In this document: in pieces, positions 33,782 to 43,728 of the stretch
Layout: each line of letters opens with the position of its first letter
Numbering within the stretch: the first letter of the stretch is position 1
Assembly: GCF_000220175.1 (NCBI RefSeq)
Contig: NZ_AFPU01000001.1
Span: forward strand, 1,089,512 to 1,153,511
DNA from: Nitrosarchaeum koreense MY1
Lineage (GTDB): Archaea > Thermoproteota > Nitrososphaeria > Nitrososphaerales > Nitrosopumilaceae
DNA: 64,000 bases
Direction: 5' to 3'
Position numbers and translations under genes: made by a program
Notes under the pieces: generated by a model
What the model saw: the letters and a program-made list of their open reading frames with translations, nothing else
Told to the model about the DNA's origin: nothing
The model's database searches: none

Positions 33782-34231
33782 TTAGGGATATTTGTTTAGC
33801 AATCCAACTTGTACTATTTTAAAAGTGCCGAGTTTTTTGGCAGGTTCAAATCTATCGAAATAATCGTATTCACCTTCTTCTAATGAATAGACAGTCATTG
33901 TTACATTTTGATTTGGTTGAATTACTTTGGAATGTGCATTTAATCCATCTATGAAAAACATGTGTGGAATTTCATCATAATTGTGGATTGTTAGAATGTA
34001 ATCATAATCTGTTCTGCTTACCAATGTAGGATTAATACCGCTTATTCCACTCAGACCTACGATTTTTGTTTCATTTTCTATATTTTGAAATGAAATTGTA
34101 GATTCGATTTTCTCAGGAAGATAAATTTGAACATGCCTCACTCCACCCTGACCAATATATCCAAAAAATAAGACAAATGAAGACATTACTACAATAATAA
34201 TAACAAGAATCATTAATTTTGATTTCATCAC
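33782..34231 (-). CDS. Exported cupredoxin-like protein lacking a visible type-1 copper Cys
   Basis: This 149-residue protein has a membrane anchor (residues 4-26) and a beta-sandwich domain with YDYILTIHNYDEIPHMFFID and QNVTMTVYSLEEGEYDYFDR. The strand order resembles cupredoxins, but the Cys-His-Met ligand group is missing, so copper binding is not supported. It could be a non-copper relative or a different metal-binding beta protein. Confidence 0.65.
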   Translation of the reverse strand: MMKSKLMILVIIIVVMSSFVLFFGYIGQGGVRHVQIYLPEKIESTISFQNIENETKIVGLSGISGINPTLVSRTDYDYILTIHNYDEIPHMFFIDGLNAHSKVIQPNQNVTMTVYSLEEGEYDYFDRFEPAKKLGTFKIVQVGLLNKYP

Positions 34232-34333
34232 ATAATTTGAGGTCTAACCTTTTTAATTTTATGTAAGAATATCAAGAAAAGAATTCAGGAGAAAATCACA
34301 GTGAAATTAAAAATAGATTTAATTAGAAAGAAT

Positions 34334-35302
34334 CTAGCTAATTGCAAGCATTCTTTCAATTGCTGTTCTTGCCTTGTCTGCAATCTCTTTTGGCACTATA
34401 ACTTGGTTTTTCTCTTGAATTAAAGCGTCATAGACTTTTTCAAGGGTTATCATCTTCATGTATTGGCATTCTGCTTTTTCAGATGCTGGAATGAAATTTT
34501 TGTCTGGATTTTGTTGTTTCATTTTGTATAAAATTCCAGTTTCAGTTGCAACAACGAAATTTTTGGCTTTGGAATTATGTACATGATTAAGCATTCCTTC
34601 TGTAGATAAGATAGATACTTTGTTTCCATCAAAACTTCCAGCTGCTGCATCATACATCATTGGTGTGGTACAACTACATTCAGGATGAATTACAAATTCA
34701 GCGTCTTTGAGTGAATTTAGTTTTTCTGTGATATCTTCGGGTTTGATGCCGGCATGTACATGGCACTCTCCTGCCCAGATGAACATGTTCTTTCTTCCAG
34801 TAACTTTAGCAACATAAGAACCCAGAAACATGTCAGGTAAAAATAAAATCTCTTTATCAGCAGGAATTGCCTTTACTACATTTACAGCATTTGCTGAAGT
34901 GCAACAGTAATCTAATTCAGATTTTATCTCTGCAGTTGTATTTACATAACCAACTGTGATTGCATTTGGATGTTGTTTCTTCCAGTTTCTTAGTTCATCT
35001 ATAGTTATAGAATCAGATAGAGAACATCCAGCTTCTAAATCAGGAATCAATACTCTTTTTTCAGGTGAGATGATTGCAGCAGTCTCTGCCATAAAGTGGA
35101 CACCACAAAAGAGAATTGTTTTTTGAGGAACTTTGGCTGCTTGTCTTGATAAGCCTAGTGAATCACCAGTAAAATCTGCGATATCTTGAACATCTGGAAT
35201 TTGATAATTATGAGCCAAGATAACAACATCTTTTTCTTTTTTTAGACGTATGATTTCCTCTTTGAGACTCGATGATTGTTGAACTAGCATTTCCAAAGTC
35301 AA
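34334..35302 (-). CDS. nadA: Quinolinate synthase
   Basis: This 322-residue protein is an NadA [4Fe-4S] enzyme that condenses iminoaspartate with dihydroxyacetone phosphate. Signatures are VILAHNYQIPDVQDIADFTG, ILFCGVHFMAETAAI, CHVHAGIKPED and VIHPECSCTTP; Cys in these are the cluster ligands. The start is TTG 35302, or ATG 35290. It lies 80 bp downstream of nadX on the same strand. Confidence 0.96.
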   Translation of the reverse strand: MTLEMLVQQSSSLKEEIIRLKKEKDVVILAHNYQIPDVQDIADFTGDSLGLSRQAAKVPQKTILFCGVHFMAETAAIISPEKRVLIPDLEAGCSLSDSITIDELRNWKKQHPNAITVGYVNTTAEIKSELDYCCTSANAVNVVKAIPADKEILFLPDMFLGSYVAKVTGRKNMFIWAGECHVHAGIKPEDITEKLNSLKDAEFVIHPECSCTTPMMYDAAAGSFDGNKVSILSTEGMLNHVHNSKAKNFVVATETGILYKMKQQNPDKNFIPASEKAECQYMKMITLEKVYDALIQEKNQVIVPKEIADKARTAIERMLAIS

Positions 35303-35382
35303 TGCATGAGGTAGTCATTTAAAGAATAAGATCAGGTCCGGTTTACTCTAGAAAATAGGCAATTATGGCAATTTTTGCCATA

Positions 35383-36201
35383 TTATGTTCCAATAGATAT
35401 TCCACTGGAGCAGTATTTTCTTAGAGTTTCAATTGCAGATAAAATTGCAAGTTTGCTAGTCTTTGGGTTTGTCTCATCTGGGATGTTTTCAATGTTAAAA
35501 GACATCTTTCCAAATTTTCCTTGAGCAACAATGGTGTGAGTGTTTTTGTCAGTGTTTGGGTCTGCAACAATTTTTACCATTGTCTTTTCACTACCTACTC
35601 CAACTAGACTAAGTAATGCTGCAACATTGATGTTTGCAGGAAATTGTGATACTGCTTCTTTTGCGGTTCCTTCAAAGATGATTGTTTGTGTTGTGATTTT
35701 TTCTAGATCAATCTTTGATGTCTCAAAGAATTTTGCACCCTTGAGTGATTTTGGATGTTTGGTAGTAGTTAATGTAACTGATTCTAGTAAATCAGAGACG
35801 GATTTTATTGTATCCAGTCCACCAATTGCACCAGACGGTAAGTAAATTGTTTTATGAAAATGCTCACATGCTTCAGATAAAATATCATAGATTGATTCAT
35901 CAAGTAATGCCCCAACACTCATGATCATTAGGTCTCGTTTATTTTGCAAGACACTGTGAGCTACATTTCTAACTGCTTCTTGTGATGCTGCTTCTACTAC
36001 GATATCAACTGGGTATGATGAAAGAAGGTGAGGGTTTTCAACAATAATTGGTTTATTTTTTAATTTACTAACCAAACTAGATGATGCATCTTTTGAGGTA
36101 TCATACACATGAGTTAGAGTGCCAGGAATTTTACCTGAATCAATTGCCAATGCAATTTGAGTCCCAATTGCACCACATCCCAAGAGCCCAATTCTTTTCA
36201 A
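35383..36201 (-). CDS. nadX: L-aspartate dehydrogenase
   Basis: This 272-residue protein has the Rossmann motif GLLGCGAIGTQIALAID at residues 5-21 and the AspDH C-terminal region PSGAIGGLDTIKS with a dimer-forming ANINVAALLSLVGVG. The enzyme supplies iminoaspartate from aspartate for NadA, in place of NadB. It is the first gene of a probable nadX-nadA operon. Confidence 0.95.
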   Translation of the reverse strand: MKRIGLLGCGAIGTQIALAIDSGKIPGTLTHVYDTSKDASSSLVSKLKNKPIIVENPHLLSSYPVDIVVEAASQEAVRNVAHSVLQNKRDLMIMSVGALLDESIYDILSEACEHFHKTIYLPSGAIGGLDTIKSVSDLLESVTLTTTKHPKSLKGAKFFETSKIDLEKITTQTIIFEGTAKEAVSQFPANINVAALLSLVGVGSEKTMVKIVADPNTDKNTHTIVAQGKFGKMSFNIENIPDETNPKTSKLAILSAIETLRKYCSSGISIGT

Positions 36202-36220
36202 GTTATTTTACTTGGAATAA

Positions 36221-36805
36221 TCACTTAATTAATTCTAGTCTTGAGCCAAAAGAAGATTTTCTAGCAAGGTAAATTGTACCAGCAAGAATAATTCCTAAAA
36301 TCATAATTGGCAGCATACCAAATTCAGGAACAACATATGTTCCAATAATTTCAACATTTTTTGCATCCTTTGGGAGCATCATTCCCAATGCATAGTTGTC
36401 AGGATATTTGATTAGGTCATATTGTGTATCTACACCGTCAATTGTTAGCTTGTATTGTGCACCTTCAGCAGAGATCACATCAAGTGGTAATCGTAGCCAA
36501 AAAATACTAGTTAAAGGAACGCTCTCCATAGTAATTTGAATTGACTTTTTTTCAGGGATTATTTCCATAAAAGACAACTTTGGATATTCTTGTGTTTTTT
36601 CTAGATTGACTTCAAAACTGCCATGGTACCCATAATGAATATCATATGTCTTATCATCAACTGTTAGGACATACTTTTCAGATGAGATTTGAGTGATATC
36701 CAGATACTGGGCAAATGCATCCATATCATCAATGACATGACTGCCAAAAGCAAAACTAGTTGGGATCAACATCAATAGAACAACAGAGGCAAAAACAAAT
36801 TTCAT
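36221..36805 (-). CDS. PEFG-CTERM surface protein
   Basis: This 194-residue protein has a signal peptide (FVFASVVLLMLIPTSFAFG) and the C-terminal sorting signal VPEFGMLPIMILGIILAG with a basic tail. The mature part is a beta-rich domain (YDIHYGYHGSFEVNLEKTQE; VPLTSIFWLRLPLDVISAEG). It is likely exported and fixed at the surface by an archaeosortase. The function is unknown. Confidence 0.83.
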   Translation of the reverse strand: MKFVFASVVLLMLIPTSFAFGSHVIDDMDAFAQYLDITQISSEKYVLTVDDKTYDIHYGYHGSFEVNLEKTQEYPKLSFMEIIPEKKSIQITMESVPLTSIFWLRLPLDVISAEGAQYKLTIDGVDTQYDLIKYPDNYALGMMLPKDAKNVEIIGTYVVPEFGMLPIMILGIILAGTIYLARKSSFGSRLELIK

Positions 36806-36905
36806 AGTGAGAAATTAATTTTATTAAATATAATTAATGGTTAGATTATCAGAGTCGATAATTTGAAACTAGTATGATTTATCATCAATCTATTTATGGT
36901 AAAAA

Positions 36906-37949
36906 ATGAATAATGAAATTATGAAGTTGGGCATGAGTAAGGCATTATTTGGAATTGTCTTATTTTTGATATTATCTATTGGAATTGTAGGAAGTTTCAC
37001 TAGTGTAGATGCAGAATCACCAAGAAAGCAGATGAAAAGGGGAGTTTCTGCAGAGGATGTTTCTTGCAAAGATGGTTTTTCCTTAGTGATTAGAAATAAC
37101 GGGTCTCCAGCATGTGTCAGTGAAGAAACTGCAGATAGATTAGAAAAAAGAGGTTTAGGAAAAATTGAAGTTAGAGTAACTACTCAAGTTACTACAAATT
37201 CAGATGTTTTCATTAAAGACCTAGAAAAGACTACGACTCCAATAAAAAAGCAAGAGAGTGTCAAAGTGGTTCCAGCATCAACGGGTAGTGTGATTAATTT
37301 TTACATCCAGGATGATGACTTGAATGTGGCCCATAACGGTGTAGAGACAGTGTCTACTGCAGGATTATTTGAGTTTACAATTAATGGAGTTTCGATTGAT
37401 GGTCCTTCAACTATGATTGAAACTGGTCCTGACACTGGAGAGTTTTATGTGAAATTGCAATTACCCGATACCATTAATGGAAGGCCTTTGAGTCAAGATG
37501 ATGTTGTTTTGATAAAATATTTGGATGCATCAGATTATTCAGGGGATAAACAGACCATAACACAATCAGTTTCATTATCAAAAACATATGCAAATGTTGA
37601 GAGTGTGGGAGGAGGTTCCAGGATAGGTCATGAATTTACATTACGAATTTACGAACAAGATGCAAATAGAGATTCTAAAAATGAAGACAAGATATCTTTG
37701 AGTCAATTTGAATTTAGAGGGGAAGGTGGAATTAGAACGAGTTTGACAAATCCTGGTTTTGATGCAAATTCCAATTATTTAGTAGAGACTGGAAAAAATA
37801 CAGGAATTTTTGAAGTAAAAATAAAAATTCCAAGAATGATTAATGGAAAGACAATTCACATTGGTGATGAATACGAAATTAGATACATCGATAGTTCAAC
37901 TCCATCAGGCACTAGTGAAAAGATTGTTTTGAAAGGTAGAATAGGTTAA
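36906..37949 (+). CDS. Secreted protein with two copies of a beta domain
   Basis: This 347-residue protein has a signal anchor at residues 10-36 and a Cys-containing CKDGFSLVIRNNGSPACV segment. Two related domains follow, about residues 118-215 and 220-340. The repeated motif is ETGPDTGEFYVKLQLPDTIN in the first and ETGKNTGIFEVKIKIPRMIN in the second. The repeated fold is typical of surface or S-layer-associated archaeal proteins. The function is unknown. Confidence 0.78.
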   Translation: MNNEIMKLGMSKALFGIVLFLILSIGIVGSFTSVDAESPRKQMKRGVSAEDVSCKDGFSLVIRNNGSPACVSEETADRLEKRGLGKIEVRVTTQVTTNSDVFIKDLEKTTTPIKKQESVKVVPASTGSVINFYIQDDDLNVAHNGVETVSTAGLFEFTINGVSIDGPSTMIETGPDTGEFYVKLQLPDTINGRPLSQDDVVLIKYLDASDYSGDKQTITQSVSLSKTYANVESVGGGSRIGHEFTLRIYEQDANRDSKNEDKISLSQFEFRGEGGIRTSLTNPGFDANSNYLVETGKNTGIFEVKIKIPRMINGKTIHIGDEYEIRYIDSSTPSGTSEKIVLKGRIG

Positions 37950-37960
37950 GTTTAACTTAA
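37946..37960. repeat. 15-bp palindrome after surface protein, before nurA
   Basis: TTAAGTT-T-AACTTAA is a perfect 7-bp dyad overlapping the stop codon of the surface protein gene, 63 bp before the nurA start. It may be a regulatory site for the nurA operon. Its small loop makes a terminator hairpin unlikely. Confidence 0.4.
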
Positions 37961-38023
37961 GTATCACATAGGTGAATAGTCAGTATAACCTAAAGATTTT
38001 ATTCGAACCAACAAAGTATTGTT

Positions 38024-38860
38024 GTGCTAAATACTGTATACAAAGATGCCATCATCAATAGGGAAAAAATGCTGTCCATTCTAAAAGGACCTAAATTTGA
38101 ACAGATTTTACAGAAAGCAAAGCAGAATTGGGTAGAATTTACGCCTACAAAACAAGACGTGAGTACTGCTGGAATAGACAGTAGTTTTAACAATACAAGA
38201 TTTCAAGGAATTGAACTTTGGGCAACAACTGCAGTATCAATTAAATCAAATGGAGAAGTATTGATAGATTTACATGATTCCGGATTAGGTTCGGATATAG
38301 ATCTATCAAAAATTGCAAGCAAAATGGAAATTGAGGCATGTGAAAAAACTGTTGATTCAGTAGATTTGGTATTAATGGATGGGTCACTTCATTCACAATT
38401 TATGACAAGACAATCATCATTAGATGCAATGGTTGTAAAAACAATAAAAAAAAGAGACAATGTAATTTTTATTGCAAAGACGTCAAATACAAAAAAACAA
38501 TTTGAGAATCTAGGTTCGTTAGCAGGAGATATTTTTTATTATAATCACATAACAAAAGGTGCAGGATTTAGCAAGATATTTGTTGAAAAGAAATATGGAG
38601 CAGATAAAGTAATTTCTTCTACATTTGTGAGATTAAGTGATTCAACACCAATCATAAAGCTAGAATTTTTAGGTGGAAATAGAGATAACGATGAAATAAA
38701 ATCAATAATGAATAAACTATACAAAAGTAGCGTTGGAGGATATCCATATGCATTGAAGCTGGCACATAACAACTGTAAAATATCTGACAAAGAACTTGCA
38801 AAAATGGTTAGCTTGTTAGGATTGAGTAACGAAATTGGTTCACGCGAGGTTTTAAGTTGA
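38024..38860 (+). CDS. nurA: NurA 5'-3' nuclease
   Basis: This 278-residue protein starts at GTG 38024. It has the NurA active-site acidic motifs STAGIDSSFNNTRFQGIEL (first Asp) and DLVLMDGSLHSQFM (second), in an RNase H-like fold. NurA works with HerA to resect double-strand-break ends. Its stop overlaps the herA start by 4 bp. Confidence 0.95.
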   Translation: MLNTVYKDAIINREKMLSILKGPKFEQILQKAKQNWVEFTPTKQDVSTAGIDSSFNNTRFQGIELWATTAVSIKSNGEVLIDLHDSGLGSDIDLSKIASKMEIEACEKTVDSVDLVLMDGSLHSQFMTRQSSLDAMVVKTIKKRDNVIFIAKTSNTKKQFENLGSLAGDIFYYNHITKGAGFSKIFVEKKYGADKVISSTFVRLSDSTPIIKLEFLGGNRDNDEIKSIMNKLYKSSVGGYPYALKLAHNNCKISDKELAKMVSLLGLSNEIGSREVLS

Positions 38861-40389
38861 ATACAGGTTTTGTAATAGGAGAATCAAAGCCCACATTTGT
38901 AACGGCTATTACATCAAGACCGCTTTCGGTTGGAGAATATATTAAAATTGATTCAGATGAAGGAGAGATTCTAGGATTAGTTGAAAAATCATCTGTGTCA
39001 AGTGCTGCATTTGCAGATGTTAAAAATTTTGATGAAGCATTTGAAAGCACAGAAATTGCAGAGATAAACAAGAGAGATAAAACATACACTGCACATATCG
39101 GAATTTTAGGATTTTTAGAAAATTTACGAAAGGGACAATCAATTATACCAGCAGTTCCACCAATTCCAGGAACACCAATATCACAGCCAACAAAAGAGGA
39201 TTTGGAGGCTATTTTCAGCCCACAAAAAGAGGGTTGGGTCAAAATTGGAAATTTATTAAGAGAAAAATCAATTGAAGCTAAAATCAATCTCGATAAAATT
39301 GTTGCAAGACATTTAGGAATTTTAGCGATGACTGGAATGGGGAAAAGCAATCTTGTTTCATTAATTACAAAACAGATTGGTAAACTAAAAGGGACAGTGA
39401 TAATTTTTGATTATCATAATGACTATACAACATTAAACATTCCACGAATAAATGTAATTGATGCAAAAATTAATCCTAGATTATTGGATGCAGATCAATT
39501 ATCAGAAGTTTTAGAAATTAGAGACGGTGCAAATGTACAACAAAGAGTATTAAGAATGGCATTTACAAAACAAGTAAAAGAATCAAAAGAATTTTGGAAG
39601 AAATTAGAAACAGAAGTAGAATTCATTGTAAATTCAGAAGACAAAAAAATCAAAGAAATCAGAACATCAGCATATAGAGTTCAAGACATCATAGAGGAAG
39701 CTCAAAGAAGATTTGAAGACATATTGGATCCAGATATGGGAGACCCAATTAGTTTTATCAAAGAGGGACGGACAAATATTTTAAATATTTCAGAATTATC
39801 TGAAAAACAAGCAAACGTTGCACTGGCATTCTATTTACAACAACTACTCAAAGACAGAAAAGATGCCAGTATTGTAAAACATGGAAGATCAAAAAGAGAG
39901 AGAAATTACAAATTTGATTCACCTATTTTTGTAATAATAGAAGAAGCGCATGTGTTTATTCCAAAAGATCATGACACAAGTGCAAAATATTGGGCAGCCA
40001 AAATTGCCAGAGAAGGAAGAAAGTTCGGATTAGGCTTAGGAATAGTGTCACAGAGACCAAGAAGTGTAGATCTGAACGTTCTCAGTCAATTAGGATCTTT
40101 CGCTATAATGAAAATAATACAAGAAGATGATCAACGCCAAATAGCAGCTGCCACAGAATCTACTAGTCGTGAATTAATTGCTCAATTGACTTCTTTGAAT
40201 GTAGGAGATGCAGTATTGGTAGGACAATGGACCAATTTACCCTCGCTAGTACACGTTGAAGAAGTAAAGGAAAAGATTATGGGAGCAGATCAAAGTGCGG
40301 TTAATGCATGGGCAAATGCAGAAAAGATGAATGAGATTGCCGTAGAATCAACTCAAGGACTTGTCAAGAAAGATTTGTTGTTAGACTAA
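38857..40389 (+). CDS. herA: HerA bipolar DNA helicase/ATPase
   Basis: This 510-residue protein begins at TTG 38857. It has an N-terminal HAS-barrel (residues 1-90), Walker A TGMGKSNLVS near residue 160, Walker B FVIIEEAHVFIPKDH and the GLGLGIVSQRPRSVDLNVLS sensor region. HerA forms a hexameric pump with NurA in homologous recombination. Its TTG start overlaps the nurA stop, and its own stop touches mre11. Confidence 0.96.
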   Translation: MNTGFVIGESKPTFVTAITSRPLSVGEYIKIDSDEGEILGLVEKSSVSSAAFADVKNFDEAFESTEIAEINKRDKTYTAHIGILGFLENLRKGQSIIPAVPPIPGTPISQPTKEDLEAIFSPQKEGWVKIGNLLREKSIEAKINLDKIVARHLGILAMTGMGKSNLVSLITKQIGKLKGTVIIFDYHNDYTTLNIPRINVIDAKINPRLLDADQLSEVLEIRDGANVQQRVLRMAFTKQVKESKEFWKKLETEVEFIVNSEDKKIKEIRTSAYRVQDIIEEAQRRFEDILDPDMGDPISFIKEGRTNILNISELSEKQANVALAFYLQQLLKDRKDASIVKHGRSKRERNYKFDSPIFVIIEEAHVFIPKDHDTSAKYWAAKIAREGRKFGLGLGIVSQRPRSVDLNVLSQLGSFAIMKIIQEDDQRQIAAATESTSRELIAQLTSLNVGDAVLVGQWTNLPSLVHVEEVKEKIMGADQSAVNAWANAEKMNEIAVESTQGLVKKDLLLD

Positions 40390-41543
40390 TGCTGTTTTCA
40401 CATATTTCAGATACTCATCTAGGACTAGTACAGTATGGTTCAGAGGAAAGAGAACATGATGTATATCATGTTTTTAATCAAGCCATAGATATTTCAATTA
40501 AAGATCATGTAGATTTTGTAATATTTGCAGGAGATATTTTTCACATACCAAATCCAAATGGTACTGCAATTATTCAAATGGCAAATGCGTTAAAGAGATT
40601 AAAAAAAAATAGCATTGATTCATTTTTTATTTTAGGAGAGCATGACATAAGTAGAATTCGTGCAACTCCAATTTCATATGTGTATCACAACTTAGAGTTT
40701 TCAAGATACATAGGACAGGGAAATCCAATTAATCATAAAGGAGTGTTGATAGTGGGATTTGATAAAATAAGGAAAACAGAAATTCCGCAATTTGAAGAAA
40801 AGTTCAGAGCAGTAGATGAAATTGCAAGCAAACATGCAGGACATAAAATTCTAGTATTACATCAAGGAATTACAGAGTTTAACAAGTTTGCAGGAGAATT
40901 ACAGTCAACAGATTTACCAAAAAATTTTACATATTATGCAATGGGTCATTTGCATGATCATGATATCAAACAATTTAGTCATCTAAACGGACCAGTAGCT
41001 TATCCAGGATCAATAGAATTAACAACAAGTGAAGGAATCAAGGAAACGAAGAAGGGATTCTTTGAAGTAGATATTTCTGAAAAAGAAGTAAAAAACAATT
41101 GGATTGAGTTAGATACAAGACAACAATTTTCATTTAAAACAAACTATGATGAATTAACAAAAGTAGTAGATGAAATCTCTTCAAAAATATGCAATATAGA
41201 GCGAAAACCAATAGTAGAAATAAAAATTCAAGGTGAAAACATAGAAACTGACCAAATTCAGGCACAAATTTCAAGGTTATATCAACAAACATTGAGATGT
41301 TTTTGGCGAATTATATCCAAAGAGATATCAGAGTCATCAGTATTCCTAGAAAGACCAAATTCAATTGACTATGAAATGCTCAGATTAGCAGTTGATGCAA
41401 GTGGTTCAGAACAAATTGCAAACTTCGCCATAAAGGAATTACTTCCATTATTGTCATCTGCTCAGATCAAAGAAGCTACTCAGATCATTATTGAAAACTT
41501 TGAGAAATACAAAAAGGAGAAAGTAAATGATAACGGCAATTGA
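40389..41543 (+). CDS. mre11: Mre11 DNA repair exonuclease
   Basis: This 384-residue protein has the calcineurin-like phosphoesterase motifs SDTHLGLVQYGSEEREHD, DFVIFAGDIFHIPNPNG, LGEHDISRIR, LVLHQGITEFNKF and YYAMGHLHDHDIK. Motif III is GEHD where most Mre11 have GNHD, so the metal-ligand Asn is replaced by Glu. Mre11 works with Rad50 in end processing. It overlaps rad50 by 17 bp. Confidence 0.95.
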   Translation: MLFSHISDTHLGLVQYGSEEREHDVYHVFNQAIDISIKDHVDFVIFAGDIFHIPNPNGTAIIQMANALKRLKKNSIDSFFILGEHDISRIRATPISYVYHNLEFSRYIGQGNPINHKGVLIVGFDKIRKTEIPQFEEKFRAVDEIASKHAGHKILVLHQGITEFNKFAGELQSTDLPKNFTYYAMGHLHDHDIKQFSHLNGPVAYPGSIELTTSEGIKETKKGFFEVDISEKEVKNNWIELDTRQQFSFKTNYDELTKVVDEISSKICNIERKPIVEIKIQGENIETDQIQAQISRLYQQTLRCFWRIISKEISESSVFLERPNSIDYEMLRLAVDASGSEQIANFAIKELLPLLSSAQIKEATQIIIENFEKYKKEKVNDNGN

Positions 41544-43605
41544 ATTAGGAGATTTTTTATCACATTCTCAAACAAGATTAGAATTCGGAAATGGGGTAAC
41601 GGTATTTGTAGGACAAAACGGAGCAGGAAAATCAAGCATCATAGACGCAATTACATTTGCATTGTTTGGACAACATACTAGAAAATCAAATAAGGGATTG
41701 ATAAAAAGAGGATCTAATCAGGGATTTGCTAAAGTGGAATTTAACATCAATGGCAAACAATACCAAGCAGTAAGAAAAATAGATAACAAAGGTGGACTTG
41801 CTGCAAAATTCAGTGAAAATGCTAATGATGAATTTTTAGAAATTGCGGCTGGTGAAAGAAAGCAATTTGGTGAATCGATGACACAAGAAGTTGAAAAAAC
41901 AATAGGATTAGGGTTTGAGAAGTTAAAGATTGCATCAATAGTGCAACAAGGAGAATTAAATGCAATAATCAAAGCAAAACCAAAAGAGTTCAAAGAACTA
42001 CTAAATGCAATAATTGGAATCGATAAACTAGATGTAGCATCAGAGGCAATGAAAACAATTACAAAAAATTTCCGAGAAAAGATAAGAGATAAGAAAGGAT
42101 ATGATGATACACATATTGATATTTTATTACGAGAATTACAAAAAATCATGGTAGAATTAGAAGAATCTAAACCACAAAAAGAACAACTTGTTTTAAAACA
42201 AATTGAATTACAAAAAGAAGTATCATCGCTTAGAGTAAAACTAGAGATAGAATCCCCAAAAATAGATAAGAGGAATCAACTAGAATTAAGGAAGAAAGAA
42301 CTGCAATCATATGCAAAAGAGGCAATTCAAGAAATTCAGCGAGAAATTGCCGAAAAAGAGCACAAAATACGTGATTGTGAGGGATGTTTTGAGCATATTA
42401 GTCTGAAAAATGATTTGGAATCAAAAATGGAAAGAATAGAATTGGCAGTAGAAGAAAACCAAAAAAAAATTCAGGAATTAACAGGCAAAGTTGCATCGCT
42501 TAAAGAAAAACAAGCATTAGCTGAAAAAATCCAATTAAAGGACAACAAATGTCCAGTATGTGACTCTAAAGTTGAAAAACTAAATCCATTATTTCAAGAA
42601 GAGCATCTAAAGCAAGAGATCGTATCTATTAAAGAACAAATTATTTCAGCAGAAAAAGAACGTTTATCATATAATCAAAAAAGGGCAGAGTTTTCTAAAA
42701 GACTTCAAGACGTAAGAAATGCTGAAGCAACATTAAGAGCACATGCCATTAAGGATCAAGAAGATATAAGAAAAATTCAAGGAGAAATAAAATTAAAAAA
42801 AGAAAACGTACAAAAAATTCCATTATCTATTAACGGTAATTTATTAGAAATATCTCAGATAGACTCTAATGCAAAAAGAATTTTTGAGATCATTACAAAA
42901 TTAGAGCAAGAGACTAAAGGGTTTAATGAAGATGAATTTTTAAATCTAAAAAAATCAATTAATGAAAAACAAACTGTTCTTTCACAAACAGATCAACACC
43001 TAGGTGCAATAATAGAAAAAATATCAAAGTATGAAGAGCAAATAAAAACAACACAAAAAATAGTATCAGATCTTAAAGTTGTTAAGAAGTATATTGAAAA
43101 ATTAGATATCATTCAAATGAATATTTTTAGTAGAGATGGTCCTGTTGCAATGAGTTTAAGATCATGGGCACTAAATACAATCTCGGCAAAATCTTCAGAG
43201 TATCTCACACTGCTTAATACAAAAATTCAAAGAATTGTGCTATCAGAAAAAGCAAGAGACATATCAATTACATGTTATTCCAAAAGTGAAATGTTAGATT
43301 TAGAATCCCTAAGTGGTGGAGAACAAGTCAGCGTTGCACTTGCCCTCAGATTAGGCATGGCGAGTTTGCTTGGGGCATCCAATCTCAATTTAATGATATT
43401 AGATGAGCCTACAACTCACCTTGATGCAGAACGTAAAAAAGCACTTGTTGGAGTATTGTCTCAATTATCAGATATCGCAAATATTGGAAAACCGATGCAA
43501 TTTATCATAATTACGCATGATTCAGAGATATTTGAGGATTCAAATGTGGAAAAAATATACAAATTTGAATCCACAGAACATGGAAGTAAGATAATTGCAC
43601 TATAA
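41527..43605 (+). CDS. rad50: Rad50 ABC-type ATPase
   Basis: This 692-residue protein is short for a Rad50, whose archaeal members are usually near 850-900. Walker A is GQNGAGKSSIIDAITFALFG (from residue 29). The zinc hook CPVC is near residue 342, within two coiled-coil arms. The signature SLSGGEQVSVALALRLGM and Walker B LMILDEPTTHLD are near 595 and 626. The reduced length lies in the coiled coil. It is the last gene of the nurA-herA-mre11-rad50 operon. Confidence 0.95.
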   Translation: MITAIELGDFLSHSQTRLEFGNGVTVFVGQNGAGKSSIIDAITFALFGQHTRKSNKGLIKRGSNQGFAKVEFNINGKQYQAVRKIDNKGGLAAKFSENANDEFLEIAAGERKQFGESMTQEVEKTIGLGFEKLKIASIVQQGELNAIIKAKPKEFKELLNAIIGIDKLDVASEAMKTITKNFREKIRDKKGYDDTHIDILLRELQKIMVELEESKPQKEQLVLKQIELQKEVSSLRVKLEIESPKIDKRNQLELRKKELQSYAKEAIQEIQREIAEKEHKIRDCEGCFEHISLKNDLESKMERIELAVEENQKKIQELTGKVASLKEKQALAEKIQLKDNKCPVCDSKVEKLNPLFQEEHLKQEIVSIKEQIISAEKERLSYNQKRAEFSKRLQDVRNAEATLRAHAIKDQEDIRKIQGEIKLKKENVQKIPLSINGNLLEISQIDSNAKRIFEIITKLEQETKGFNEDEFLNLKKSINEKQTVLSQTDQHLGAIIEKISKYEEQIKTTQKIVSDLKVVKKYIEKLDIIQMNIFSRDGPVAMSLRSWALNTISAKSSEYLTLLNTKIQRIVLSEKARDISITCYSKSEMLDLESLSGGEQVSVALALRLGMASLLGASNLNLMILDEPTTHLDAERKKALVGVLSQLSDIANIGKPMQFIIITHDSEIFEDSNVEKIYKFESTEHGSKIIAL

Positions 43606-43728
43606 GATGATTTTACAATACAGATTAGTAAATGATGCATAGTCTAAAGATTGAATGAAACAAAACATATGATTGTAGAATATCAAACTGACTGGTCAAT
43701 ACCGCAATTGGGTTTTAGAGCATACAAT

